Shown piece after piece: positions 52,286 to 60,224 of a stretch of 64,000 nucleotides of DNA. This stretch comes from an uncultured Collinsella sp. (GTDB taxonomy: Bacteria > Actinomycetota > Coriobacteriia > Coriobacteriales > Coriobacteriaceae). The notes under the pieces are model-generated. The model had not been told where the DNA came from, searched no databases, and worked only from the letters and a program-made list of their open reading frames with translations. Each line of letters opens with the position of its first letter. The first letter of the stretch is position 1. The stretch is taken from NCBI GenBank assembly GCA_900766165.1, contig CAAFUK010000055.1, positions 4,996-68,995 of the forward strand, in the 5' to 3' direction. The translations under genes and the position numbers were made by a program.

Positions 52286-52618
52286 GCGGAAAAGGGGGAC
52301 ATGATCCTCGAGCGAACGGCAAAGGGGCAAACCGTTTTCGCTCAACTGCTTTATGCCCCTCGTTCGCCGGCTCAATCAGCGCGCGCCGCACCCACACAAA
52401 GCCGCTACACCTGTGATGGAGCTATGAAGTGGTATCTATTGCTGGCGCGGGCCATGCCAAGGAGTGTCCCAGACTGCCGACATATAAGGAACACCTAACT
52501 GCCGGCTGCGGGCGTGACTTTTATCCCGTTTGGTACTCCGCTGACCTAGAAGCTCGCGTCGCAAGCTCGCAAACGTGGGACAATAGCGTTACTGGTATCA
52601 CAGACAAAGGATGTGCCT

Positions 52619-54562
52619 ATGAACGCCCCCGTTGCCAAACCCTGTCGGCAGCGCCGCCTATTTGCGCGATTCGCTTCCGTCTGCGCGCTTGTTACGTGCG
52701 CACTGTTGCTGCTGCCCGCCGCCGCCCATGCCGACGGCTACTCCATGAGCCAAACCTATATCGGCGCTACGGTCGAGGCCGATGGCTCGCTGACCGTTGT
52801 CGAGGGGCGTCAGTTCGATTTCGACGATGACATTAACGGCGTGTATTGGGATATCAATACAGGCTCCAACCAGCAAGGCGGTTCGGTGGGCGTCGACGTG
52901 CTGAGCGTCGAGGAAGACGACACCGCGTTTAACAAGGTCGACAGCGCAAACAAGGGCGATCGTGGCGTCTACACCGTGGAGCAGTCCGACGGCGGCGTGA
53001 GGATCAAGGTGTTCAGCCCTCACGAGAGCGGCGACAGCGCGATCTTTTACGTGAGCTACACCATGACCGGCGCGGTCATGAACTGGTCCGATACCGCCGA
53101 GCTCTACTGGAAGTTTGTGGGCGACGGCTGGTCGGCGGATTCCGATGACGTCGAGATGGAGCTCTACTTCGCAAATGCCGCCACCGGGACCCCGGCGACC
53201 AAGGGCGACAACTTCCGCGCATGGGGTCACGGTCCGCTGACGGGCGACGTGTCGCTCGACGCGGACGAGCCTATGGTCACCTATACCATTCCCTGCGTGC
53301 ATCAGGGCGAGTTCGCCGAGGCACGTGTGGTCTTTCCAAGCGATTGGGTACCGCAGCTTGCCGCCTCGAGCGAGGAACGCCTGCCGACGATCCTAAGCGA
53401 GGAGAAAGCCTGGGCCGAGGAGGCCAATGCCCGCCGTGCCCATGCGCGCATGATCGCCAACGTGCTTGCCGTGGTGAGTGTTGTCGCGGCGGTGGCCTTT
53501 ACCGGCACAATCGTCGTGCTCAAGCTGCGTAAGCCCAAGCCCAAGCCGCTTTTCCAGGACGAATATTTCCGCGATGTGCCCTCGGCAGACCATCCCGCCG
53601 TGCTTTCGGCTCTTATGAGCTGGAACGAGGTGCCCGACCAGGCATATATCGCTACACTCATGAAGCTCACTGACGACCGCGTGATTAGGCTCGAGCAGGC
53701 GACCGTGACTAAGGCCAAGAAGGGCCTGTTGGGGCGCGAAAAAGAAGAGCAGACGTACCGCGTGACGGTGAGTGATGCGGGCTGGAAATCGGCCAAGGGC
53801 ATTGACCGCATGGTGCTCAAGGTCTTCTTTGCCGGCGTTAAGCCAGACGAGAACGGCGATCGCTCGCGCACGTTCGACGAGCTGCAGCATTACGTCAAGC
53901 AGCACGCTACGCCCGTGGGCGACAAGCTCGAGGACTATCAGAATACCGTTAAGGGCAAGCTGGCCGACAGCGAGTATGTTGCTTCGGACGGTATTGTCTC
54001 GATGGTGTTTTGCCTGGTCCTTGGTATCTTGGTCGCCTTTATTCCCGTAGGCTCCATCTTCTTTACCGATGGTGCGCAGGTGAATATTATCGCCGCGGTG
54101 ATTGCGGTGCCCATCGTGCTGGTGGGCATTGGCGTGGGCCTTACCTTCCGCCGCTTTACGCCGGAGGGTGCCGAGGTGGCGGCCCGTTGCAAGGCTCTTA
54201 AGCATTGGCTCGAGGACTTCACGCGCCTCAAGGAAGCCGTCCCCGGCGATCTGGTCCTGTGGAATAAACTACTGGTGATGGGCGCGGCGCTGGGCGTTTC
54301 GAAGGAAGTCTTGCGCCAGCTTGCCGAGGCCGTGCCGCCCGAGGTGCGCGAGGCTGACGGCTTCTACGACAATTACCCCTGCTACTGGTGGTACTACCAT
54401 CATTACGGCAACCAGTCCCCGCTCGATTCGTTCGATAGCGTGTATCACGAGAGTATCCGCGAGCTGGCTTCGAGTTCCGATAGCTCCGGTGGCGGCGGAG
54501 GCGGCGGCTTCTCTGGTGGCGGCGGTGGTGGCGCTGGCGGAGGCGGCGGCGGAACGTTCTAA
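52619..54562 (+). CDS. DUF2207-family membrane protein
   Basis: A 647-residue envelope protein of the DUF2207 (YciQ-like) family. A signal peptide (residues 1-38, FASVCALVTCALLLLPAAAHA) precedes an extracellular beta-rich domain (TVEADGSLTVVEGRQFDFDDDINGVYWDI and later WYWKFVGDGW-like SADTAELYWKF patterns) typical of DUF2207. A membrane segment lies at about 285-305 and two more at about 460-510 (MVFCLVLGILVAFIPVGSIFF, IIAAVIAVPIVLVGIGVGL). The tail is a Ser- and then Gly-rich sequence (GGGGGGGFSGGGGGG), as in many family members. The start at 52619 follows CAAAGGATGTGCCT. Function unknown. Confidence 0.88.
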   Translation: MNAPVAKPCRQRRLFARFASVCALVTCALLLLPAAAHADGYSMSQTYIGATVEADGSLTVVEGRQFDFDDDINGVYWDINTGSNQQGGSVGVDVLSVEEDDTAFNKVDSANKGDRGVYTVEQSDGGVRIKVFSPHESGDSAIFYVSYTMTGAVMNWSDTAELYWKFVGDGWSADSDDVEMELYFANAATGTPATKGDNFRAWGHGPLTGDVSLDADEPMVTYTIPCVHQGEFAEARVVFPSDWVPQLAASSEERLPTILSEEKAWAEEANARRAHARMIANVLAVVSVVAAVAFTGTIVVLKLRKPKPKPLFQDEYFRDVPSADHPAVLSALMSWNEVPDQAYIATLMKLTDDRVIRLEQATVTKAKKGLLGREKEEQTYRVTVSDAGWKSAKGIDRMVLKVFFAGVKPDENGDRSRTFDELQHYVKQHATPVGDKLEDYQNTVKGKLADSEYVASDGIVSMVFCLVLGILVAFIPVGSIFFTDGAQVNIIAAVIAVPIVLVGIGVGLTFRRFTPEGAEVAARCKALKHWLEDFTRLKEAVPGDLVLWNKLLVMGAALGVSKEVLRQLAEAVPPEVREADGFYDNYPCYWWYYHHYGNQSPLDSFDSVYHESIRELASSSDSSGGGGGGGFSGGGGGGAGGGGGGTF

Positions 54563-54576
54563 CGGTCGCAAATCCT

Positions 54577-54624
54577 GGGATGGGCTTTCCCTGACAGCTG
54601 TCGGGGAAAGCCCATCCCATTTTT
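54577..54624 (+). terminator. Intrinsic terminator after the DUF2207 gene
   Basis: GGGATGGGCTTTCCC (54577-54591) pairs perfectly with GGGAAAGCCCATCCC (54604-54618) and is followed by ATTTTTA. Confidence 0.95.
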
Positions 54625-54675
54625 ATGTGTCGGCAGGGGCCGATTCTTCCGATTTCTACTCTGTCAGGAGGGGTA

Positions 54676-54906
54676 GTGGGCAAAAAATGCCAAATATGAG
54701 TACTGCTGCTGCGTTGGTCACATATATTTGCGCATAATAATAGCCTCCTAATGAGAATAACTCTCGTTAGGAGCCAGTTTTATTGAACATTTGGGGAGAT
54801 ACGTCAGCTCGTCCGGCTGACCGCCATGTCTAAAAGCCTCAAAAATGCCCCAAATCGCTGCTACTAAAAAGGTAACAGTACTCATATTTGACGTTTTTTT
54901 GCCCAC
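54676..54906. mobile_element. MITE-like element with 30-bp terminal inverted repeats
   Basis: The left end GTGGGCAAAAAATGCCAAAT (54676 on) continues to GAGTACTG at 54705; the right end CAGTACTCATATTTGACG (54876 on) runs to GCCCAC at 54906 and is its complement with few mismatches. The 231-bp element has no open frame; its inside carries another hairpin, CTCCTAATGAG/CTCGTTAGGAG. This is the form of a non-autonomous miniature transposable element. Confidence 0.7.
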
Positions 54907-54995
54907 GGACTCTTGGATCGGCATCGAAAACGAACCGGACGGCACTTAGGGACGTTCCTTTTAATATGAGCAGGACATTGTCAAGAGGCAAAATC

Positions 54996-55027
54996 GGGCC
55001 TGGCCCCAACGATATGGGGTCAGGCCC
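54996..55027. terminator. Strong hairpin beside the IS110 remnant
   Basis: GGGCCTGGCCCC (54996-55007) pairs with GGGGTCAGGCCC (55016-55027). On the minus strand it is followed by GATTTTGCC, so it may terminate minus-strand transcripts such as that of the broken transposase. The stretch 55028-55285 shows no intact gene and may contain further transposase debris. Confidence 0.5.
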
Positions 55028-55285
55028 TCTCCCTATATCAACCCGTCCGCGGCGACCTCGGCGTGTCTTCCCGACGCTCGTCTTTGCAGTTTAATATCCG
55101 CCCGTGGCGATCTCTCGCTGGGCAATCCGTTGCTACGGCTGAGGCTTCTACGTCGAACCGACAGTCTGCGCACGCGTGTGGCGCCCTGGGCGCTCGCAGA
55201 AAAGGGACCTGAGGTTCGCCTCAACGGCTTCGGATCCAACCGCTTCCGGGGTGATCGGCTTATGTGCGGGGGACCGCCCCCCCCC

Positions 55286-55640
55286 TACGCCTCCTCGGCC
55301 ATGAGGCCGACCGCCCACACCCAGCAGGCGAGCTCGCGCGCCGTGGCGACGTTCTGCCGTGGACCCCGCGCGCGAGCAGGGCCTCGCGCCTCTCGACCGG
55401 CCTCCGCACGCCCTTGGCGGCATGCCTGCGGGCGCCCGGGTCCGGGGCCTGGCCCCTGGCGAGGCCCTTCGGCCGCGCGGAGCACGTCGGGTAGTGCCAC
55501 GCGGCCTCGACCAGAGCCTTCCTCAGGTGCTTGTTGCCGGCCTTGGTGATCGCGCCCCTGCGGTCGCTCTCCCCGCTGGAGTGCTCGGAGGGCGTCAGGC
55601 CGACCCACGCCGCGAACGAGCGGGCGTTCGACTGGATAGA
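55286..55640 (-). pseudogene. IS110-family transposase remnant (3' part, frameshifted)
   Basis: Read on the minus strand, 55640 downward encodes SNARSFAAWVGLTPSEHSSG, then ESDRRGAITKAGNKHLRKAL and VEAAWH, the conserved C-terminal Transposase_20 region of IS110/IS116 elements. The frame then breaks, and the final residues QNVATARELACWVWAVGLM continue in another frame and end at a stop near 55286. The N-terminal DEDD domain is missing. It abuts the galM terminator, which marks the breakpoint. Confidence 0.75.
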
Positions 55641-55674
55641 AAAACGCCCGTCGGCGGTGGTGCCGGCGGGCGTT
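55636..55674 (-). terminator. Terminator of galM
   Basis: On the minus strand, AACGCCCGCCGGC (55674-55662) pairs with the GCCGACGGGCGTT side (55655-55643) and is followed by TTTCT. The IS110 remnant starts at this point. Confidence 0.85.
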
Positions 55675-55700
55675 GCTGTGCAATATGTCGCGTTGTGGGC

Positions 55701-56753
55701 CTAGTGCCTCATAAAGTGGTATTCGATCACATTGCTGTATGGGTGACCCGGGCCCACAATGCCCTGCGGGAACAGCGGCTGGTGCGGCGTGTCGGGGTAC
55801 ATCTCTGCCTCGAGGGCAAAGCCGGCGCCCCAGCTATAGTTGGCATCGTCTTTGGCGTGTTCGTCGCCCAGCCAGTTGCCGGTGTAGAGCTGCACGCCCG
55901 GGGCAGTGGTGTAATAGTCCAGCTCACGGCCGGTCCACATCTCCTCGACGTGCATCGCGCGGCGCAGATTACGGCCGTACTGATAGCCATCGATGCACAG
56001 ACAGTGATCGTAGCCACGGGCCTGCTTAATCTGCGGATCGTCGGTCTCCATGCCAGGCGCGACGGGGCGCAGCTCGCGAAAGTCAAACGGCGTGCCCTCG
56101 ACCGGAGCAATCTCGCCGGTGGGGATGTTCTGCTCGTTGATGGGCAGGTAGTGGGCAGCGTTGGCAACAAAGAAGTGCTCGCAGTCCATGCCGGCGTTAT
56201 GGCCGGCAAGGTTAAAGTACGTGTGGTTGGTCATGGACACGTAGGTGGCGCGGTCGCTCTCGCAGCCGTATTCGATACGGAAGCGGCCGGTGCGTGTCAC
56301 GGTAAACACGGCCGTAAAGGTGCGGTTGCCGGGCAGGCCCAGCTCACCGTCCTCAAGCGAGGTGGTCATGCGCACGGCGTTATGGACCTCGTCGAGCTCA
56401 ACATCCCACACGCGCTTGTGCAGACCATGCTCAAGATCGCTGTGCAGGTTGTTGACGCCTTCGTTGGCCGGCATATGCCAGTCCGTGCCGGCGATGGTGA
56501 TCGTGGCGCCCGCGGTGCGGTTTGCCACGGGGCCGATGGTCGCGCCAAAGCAGGCGGGGTTGTCAAAGTAATCCTCGAGCTTATCGAAGCCCAGCACCAC
56601 ATCGCGCACGTTGCCGGGAATGTCGGGCACGTCGATGCCCAGCACGGTGGCGCCATAGTCCATAATGCGAACGCAGATCTCGGGCCCGTTGAGGGTGTAA
56701 CGATGAACGGGGGTACCGCACGGCGCGGTGCCGAAAAGCTCGGAAGTGATCAT
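55701..56753 (-). CDS. galM: Aldose 1-epimerase (mutarotase)
   Basis: A 350-residue galactose mutarotase that interconverts alpha and beta anomers of galactose/glucose. Signatures: NGPEICVRIMDYGATVLGIDVPD, GATIGPVANRTAGATI, NNLHSDLEHGLHKRVWDVE, VSMTNHTYFNLAGH with the catalytic histidine, RGYDHCLCIDGY, TTAPGVQLYTGNWLGDEH, and GAGFALEAEMYPDTPHQPLFP with the catalytic glutamate. Start at 56753 (MITSELFG) after AGGAACCAA; the extension to 56813 is not family-like. It is divergent from a DeoR-type regulator with a 205-bp shared promoter region, suggesting control by that regulator, and belongs with the nearby lactose-type PTS. Confidence 0.93.
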   Translation of the reverse strand: MITSELFGTAPCGTPVHRYTLNGPEICVRIMDYGATVLGIDVPDIPGNVRDVVLGFDKLEDYFDNPACFGATIGPVANRTAGATITIAGTDWHMPANEGVNNLHSDLEHGLHKRVWDVELDEVHNAVRMTTSLEDGELGLPGNRTFTAVFTVTRTGRFRIEYGCESDRATYVSMTNHTYFNLAGHNAGMDCEHFFVANAAHYLPINEQNIPTGEIAPVEGTPFDFRELRPVAPGMETDDPQIKQARGYDHCLCIDGYQYGRNLRRAMHVEEMWTGRELDYYTTAPGVQLYTGNWLGDEHAKDDANYSWGAGFALEAEMYPDTPHQPLFPQGIVGPGHPYSNVIEYHFMRH

Positions 56754-56958
56754 TTGGTTCCTAACATCGAGGTATTTCCGACAAACTGTAGCGCGAACAC
56801 GCGAGATTATCACTACACCCCACTAAAGCAGGGGGTATTTTTCTCAAAAAAGTGATGATTGGAGCTGTGCGGGCGTTCATTTCTGACGCGCGCGAGTCTG
56901 ATACAATTTGTTCGTTATTGTTTGAATTGACGTGAGCGTGGAACAGCGAGGACTCATC

Positions 56959-57723
56959 GTGATTAAAGCGGAGCGACAGGATAAGGTTCGGCAGCTGCTC
57001 GAGGAACAGGGAACGGTCTCGGTCAAGGAGATTTCGGATGCGTTAGGTGTCTCGGATATGACGATCCGCCGTGACCTTGAGGAGCTTGCGAGCCTGGGCG
57101 AGATCGAGCGCGTGCACGGCGGAGCCCGCAGTGCGCAGAGCCGTCCACACGCTATGCTGCGCCATGAGTATTCGCACAGCGAAAAGCGCACGAAGCATGC
57201 CGAGGAAAAGTTGCAGATTGCGCGCCGCGCCGTTGGGCTCATCGAGGAGGGCTCGACCATCTTTTTGGGGACGGGCACTACAGTTGAGCAGATGGCCTCG
57301 ATGCTGCCGGCGTGCCGCCTACGCATCGTGACTAATTCGCTTTCGGTGTTTAATCTGCTCGAGGCGCGCGAAGACTGCGACCTGTGTCTCGTGGGCGGTA
57401 TGTACCGTCGCCGCACTGCCGCCTTTGTGGGCCCCACGGCCGAGGACACCTTGCGCGCACTGGGGATCGACGCAGCCTTTATCGGCGCAAACGGCATTCT
57501 GGACGGCGACGTGTCTACGTCTAACATGGAAGAGGGCCGCATCCAGCAGCTCGCCTTTAGCAAGGCCGATTCACGCTACCTCATCGCCGACTCCAGCAAG
57601 ATCGGCAAGCGCGACTTCTACACCTTCTGCCGTCTGGACAGCCTGGACGCCGTAGTGTGCGAGCCGAGTATCTCGGTCGAGGACCGCGCCGCCATCGAGG
57701 AGCACACGCAGGTCATTTGCTAG
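56959..57723 (+). CDS. DeoR-family sugar regulator (LacR-like)
   Basis: A 254-residue repressor-type protein. The N-terminal helix-turn-helix is KAERQDKVRQLLEEQGTVSVKE followed by ISDALGVSDMTIRRDLEELASLGEIERVHGGA, the DeoR signature. The C-terminal sugar-phosphate sensor has the fingerprints IFLGTGTTVEQMAS, VTNSLSVFNLL, LVGGMYRRRTAAFVGPTAEDTLRAL, DAAFIGANGI and YLIADSSKIGKRDF. I start at the GTG at 56959, preceded by CGAGGACTCATC; an in-frame GTG at 56932 gives nine more residues. Divergent from galM; a -10-like TACAAT lies at 56902-56907. A truncated near-copy of its 3' half is at 62034-62477. Confidence 0.9.
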   Translation: MIKAERQDKVRQLLEEQGTVSVKEISDALGVSDMTIRRDLEELASLGEIERVHGGARSAQSRPHAMLRHEYSHSEKRTKHAEEKLQIARRAVGLIEEGSTIFLGTGTTVEQMASMLPACRLRIVTNSLSVFNLLEAREDCDLCLVGGMYRRRTAAFVGPTAEDTLRALGIDAAFIGANGILDGDVSTSNMEEGRIQQLAFSKADSRYLIADSSKIGKRDFYTFCRLDSLDAVVCEPSISVEDRAAIEEHTQVIC

Positions 57724-57843
57724 CTAACGCCACGGGATTGCCAATGGGCGATGCGGGAGGACTTTTACCTCCTGTCATTGTGGAAACCAGCGCGTCAGCG
57801 CTACGCAATATGACGCGCAAATGAGGATTCCACTATCAAATCG

Positions 57844-58139
57844 TCTCAGCCTGTAACAGGTAGGGGTGAAACCACCAACCAGATGTTACAGATCGAGATT
57901 TTTGGCTCGGCCTATTCCGTTTGTCTCGATCTGTAACAGCTAGGACCGAAAAATTCAGCTAGTTGTTACAGATTGAGATTGAGAGGATTGACCTGTGCAT
58001 TCATCTCAATCTGTAACATCTAGACGTCCAAAACCGGTCTTAGTGTTACAGATTGAGACAATTCGGCGGGGTCTACCTTGTTTGTCTCGATCTGTAACGG
58101 TTAGGACTTAACAACTCGGCTACGTGTTACAGATCGAGA
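57844..58139. repeat. Array of four 55-bp palindromes with 80-bp period
   Basis: Units at 57844-57898, 57924-57978, 58004-58058 and 58085-58139. Each starts TCTC(A/G)(A/G)(T/C)CTGTAAC and ends GTTACAGAT(C/T)GAGA, with further pairing inside (CTAG.../...CTAG), so each can form a long hairpin. Spacers are 25-26 bp and unrelated in sequence; the periods are 80, 80 and 81 bp. The array fills the 432-bp gap between a convergent DeoR and GntR gene. The 120 bases before it (57724-57843) contain only a GCGTCAGCGCTACGCAATATGACGCGC-like GC palindromic patch. Confidence 0.9.
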
Positions 58140-58155
58140 CAAAAGAAAAAGAACA

Positions 58156-58875
58156 TTAGGACTTGAAAATAAAGTTTTGATAAGGGATTCGCCCAGTTAA
58201 GACGGTGCGGCAGACAATTGAGATTAGTTTGCCTCCGGAGTCGTAAGCATAATGAGTCAGTTCGATGACCGGAAGTTTTGCAACACCATAATTACTGGCT
58301 TCGGAATCGCTAAGCTGACGTGCTCTATAGCTTTCCCTAACAGATTGGATAGACTTGGACAAGTCGTCCATGGTTCTGCTAAATGCCTGAAAATCTAACT
58401 GGTTATTCGGAACGCGCGACTTTGAAATGAAGAACGTATCAGCGCCTATGAAGCTGCCTTCAAGTTCGTAGGTCAATTCAAGACGCTGAATTTCATCGCG
58501 ACTTTGACATCCAAATTGTTGGAGCATCATTACGGAAATTGGACGACCTGATGTGAGGCCGCCGAAATGTTTGGTGATGGCATCCGGATCAACGCCATCG
58601 CAATGGCTTGCAAAGTCAAAGTCTAAAAGTGAATTGAGTTCGCTAACGCGTTTCGGTGCAACAAACGATCCCTTACCTTGGATTCGATAGATACTTCCAC
58701 GACGCTCCAGCTCACTCATGGCAAGTCGGACGGTTGTTCTGCTTACGGCGTATTCGTCGCAGAGTTCCATTTCTGTTGGAAGTTTATCGTCTGCTTGATA
58801 TTCATCGACGATCTGCTTGAGCAGCGCGTCGGTGAGCTGTAAATAGAGTGGCCGTTTTTCGTGTGTATCGAGCAT
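58156..58875 (-). CDS. GntR-family regulator with UTRA domain
   Basis: A 239-residue HutC/TreR-type regulator. The winged helix is [64 protein letters not shown], followed by a UTRA ligand domain ([24 protein letters not shown], and [32 protein letters not shown] at the C terminus). Start at the ATG at 58875 after CTGAGGCTCTA. It follows the DUF7916 gene by 72 bp on the same strand and faces the lactose-type PTS gene divergently through it, so it most likely controls both, with a sugar or sugar phosphate as signal. Confidence 0.88.
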   Translation of the reverse strand: MLDTHEKRPLYLQLTDALLKQIVDEYQADDKLPTEMELCDEYAVSRTTVRLAMSELERRGSIYRIQGKGSFVAPKRVSELNSLLDFDFASHCDGVDPDAITKHFGGLTSGRPISVMMLQQFGCQSRDEIQRLELTYELEGSFIGADTFFISKSRVPNNQLDFQAFSRTMDDLSKSIQSVRESYRARQLSDSEASNYGVAKLPVIELTHYAYDSGGKLISIVCRTVLTGRIPYQNFIFKS

Positions 58876-58947
58876 TAGAGCCTCAGTTTGCATGTTGGTT
58901 ATACCTGATGGTTGCCTCAGTCGGGATGTAACGTGGGCAAGGTAACC

Positions 58948-59868
58948 TTAACGTATCACAGAGCGGCTCAGCATGACGATCTGATGCCTGTATCCACGAA
59001 GGGCTTGTCCGAGCGTGAAGATATTCTGGGGCAGGCAAATACCGTTCATGGAGTCCCCGATATGTTGGAGGTCAGCGCCGGCTGCTTTTGCTGCAAGGCC
59101 TATTTTCTTAATGGTCTCGCTGTCGCAGGAGTCTTGACTCGTCCCGTTCGCCGCCATGACGAGAACCTTCTCTTCAATTGACTTGCCTACGTTGTGGGAT
59201 CGTACAAAGTCTACGATGGCGCGCAGGTCTGCTTCTTGGAAGCAAGGGACGGTGTAGGGGGCTGGCACGAGAAGGATATCGACGCCGAGGTCAACAAACT
59301 TGCGCGCAATTTCGAGCGTCATGACAGGTTCCGCAACGCCCGCTCCATGCATTTTTCCGGCTATGACCAGGCCATTGAAATGCTCTTTGGAGAGTTTAAT
59401 CGAATGGGCGATTGCATCGTTGGAGACGCCGGTTCCAGGGTTGCCCGTCAGGCAGATAAAATCAAATCCGAGTTCGTTAGCCTTTTCTAAGGTCTTGGGA
59501 GAGACGCGACGACCCATGGGGATTTCCGTTCGGGATTCAGACATCTCTGCCTCGTTATCAACTGGCTCCAGATTGACGCCAATGGGCCTTCCGCATGCTC
59601 GCTTCACCCAAGTGACCGGGTTTTCATTGAGATCATCTGGAACACCGGCAATAACTGGATCGAACACATCGAGCGCGTTAAACAGAAGCAGGTCGGCACC
59701 TGCGGCACGTTCGATTTCTGCATTAGTAACGCCGCCGAGAAATTGGGAAGAGGGTACGTTTTCCGCCATGATGGTACGTCCCTCGGAAGCCAGAATTGCC
59801 TGCTTTAGATCCATGGGTGACGTGGCGGCAAAATCGGATGCGGACATGTTCAGTAATCGTTTGGGCAT
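58948..59868 (-). CDS. DUF7916-type TIM-barrel protein
   Basis: A 306-residue protein resembling the PTS-associated family now called DUF7916. Typical stretches: RLLNMSASDFAATSPMDLK, QAILASEGRTIMAENVP, VTNAEIERAAGADLLLFNALDVFDP, RPIGVNLEPVD, ELGFDFICLTGNPGTGVSN, LVIAGKMHGAGV, LGVDILLVPAPYTVPCF and LAAKAAGADLQHIGDS, a barrel pattern of alternating hydrophobic strands and helices. The reaction is unknown. AAGGAAG lies 6 bp before the ATG. It heads an operon with the GntR regulator and is divergent from the PTS gene, so a role in metabolism of the imported sugar is likely. Confidence 0.75.
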   Translation of the reverse strand: MPKRLLNMSASDFAATSPMDLKQAILASEGRTIMAENVPSSQFLGGVTNAEIERAAGADLLLFNALDVFDPVIAGVPDDLNENPVTWVKRACGRPIGVNLEPVDNEAEMSESRTEIPMGRRVSPKTLEKANELGFDFICLTGNPGTGVSNDAIAHSIKLSKEHFNGLVIAGKMHGAGVAEPVMTLEIARKFVDLGVDILLVPAPYTVPCFQEADLRAIVDFVRSHNVGKSIEEKVLVMAANGTSQDSCDSETIKKIGLAAKAAGADLQHIGDSMNGICLPQNIFTLGQALRGYRHQIVMLSRSVIR

Positions 59869-59914
59869 TGTTACTTCCTTTGACTAGAACGACAGGCTTG
59901 TGACATTGTCTCTA

Positions 59915-59932
59915 ATATTGTTACAACAATAT
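59915..59932. promoter_or_regulatory. Candidate GntR-family operator
   Basis: ATATTGTT-AC-AACAATAT is an exact inverted repeat of 8-bp arms, 47 bp before the DUF7916 start and within the AT-rich divergent region 59869-60224 shared with the PTS gene. The same gap has a TTGACA at 60058-60063 that could be the -35 box of the PTS promoter, though the -10 is weak. Confidence 0.55.
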
Positions 59933-60224
59933 ATTCAATATGTTATATCCAATCGGCGAACGGTTGCAAGCTTATTGTACTTCTCGGAAAAAATAGCCTT
60001 TAGCTGGGAAAACCTTATATTAATCAACTACCGTTCACCGAATAAGTATTTGAATTCTTGACATATCGACAAAGCGGAAAAAGAATTGGTTATGACAAAT
60101 CGCGCAAATGATATTACATTTCGCACAAGAACGTATTCACTTACATAAGTGGATACAAACGGGGACGACGACGGTTGAGTCCGGATAAATCGTTACGTGC
60201 CCGGGAATCATGAAAGGATGTGTT

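Noticed and set aside
55359..56855. 498-codon plus-strand frame across the IS110 remnant and galM
   Set aside because: It runs antisense to galM, which has clear catalytic motifs, and to the transposase remnant.
57844..58139. CRISPR-like array (55-bp repeats, 25-bp spacers, 80-bp period)
   Set aside because: The repeats are too long and too variable, each is a full palindrome with a variable centre, only four units exist, and no cas gene is in the window. A palindromic repeat cluster explains it better.
57844..58139. Integron attC-like sites
   Set aside because: The arms contain GTTAC and GTAAC, but the outer simple sites do not match the RYYYAAC/GTTRRRY consensus, there are no cassette ORFs between them and no integrase gene.
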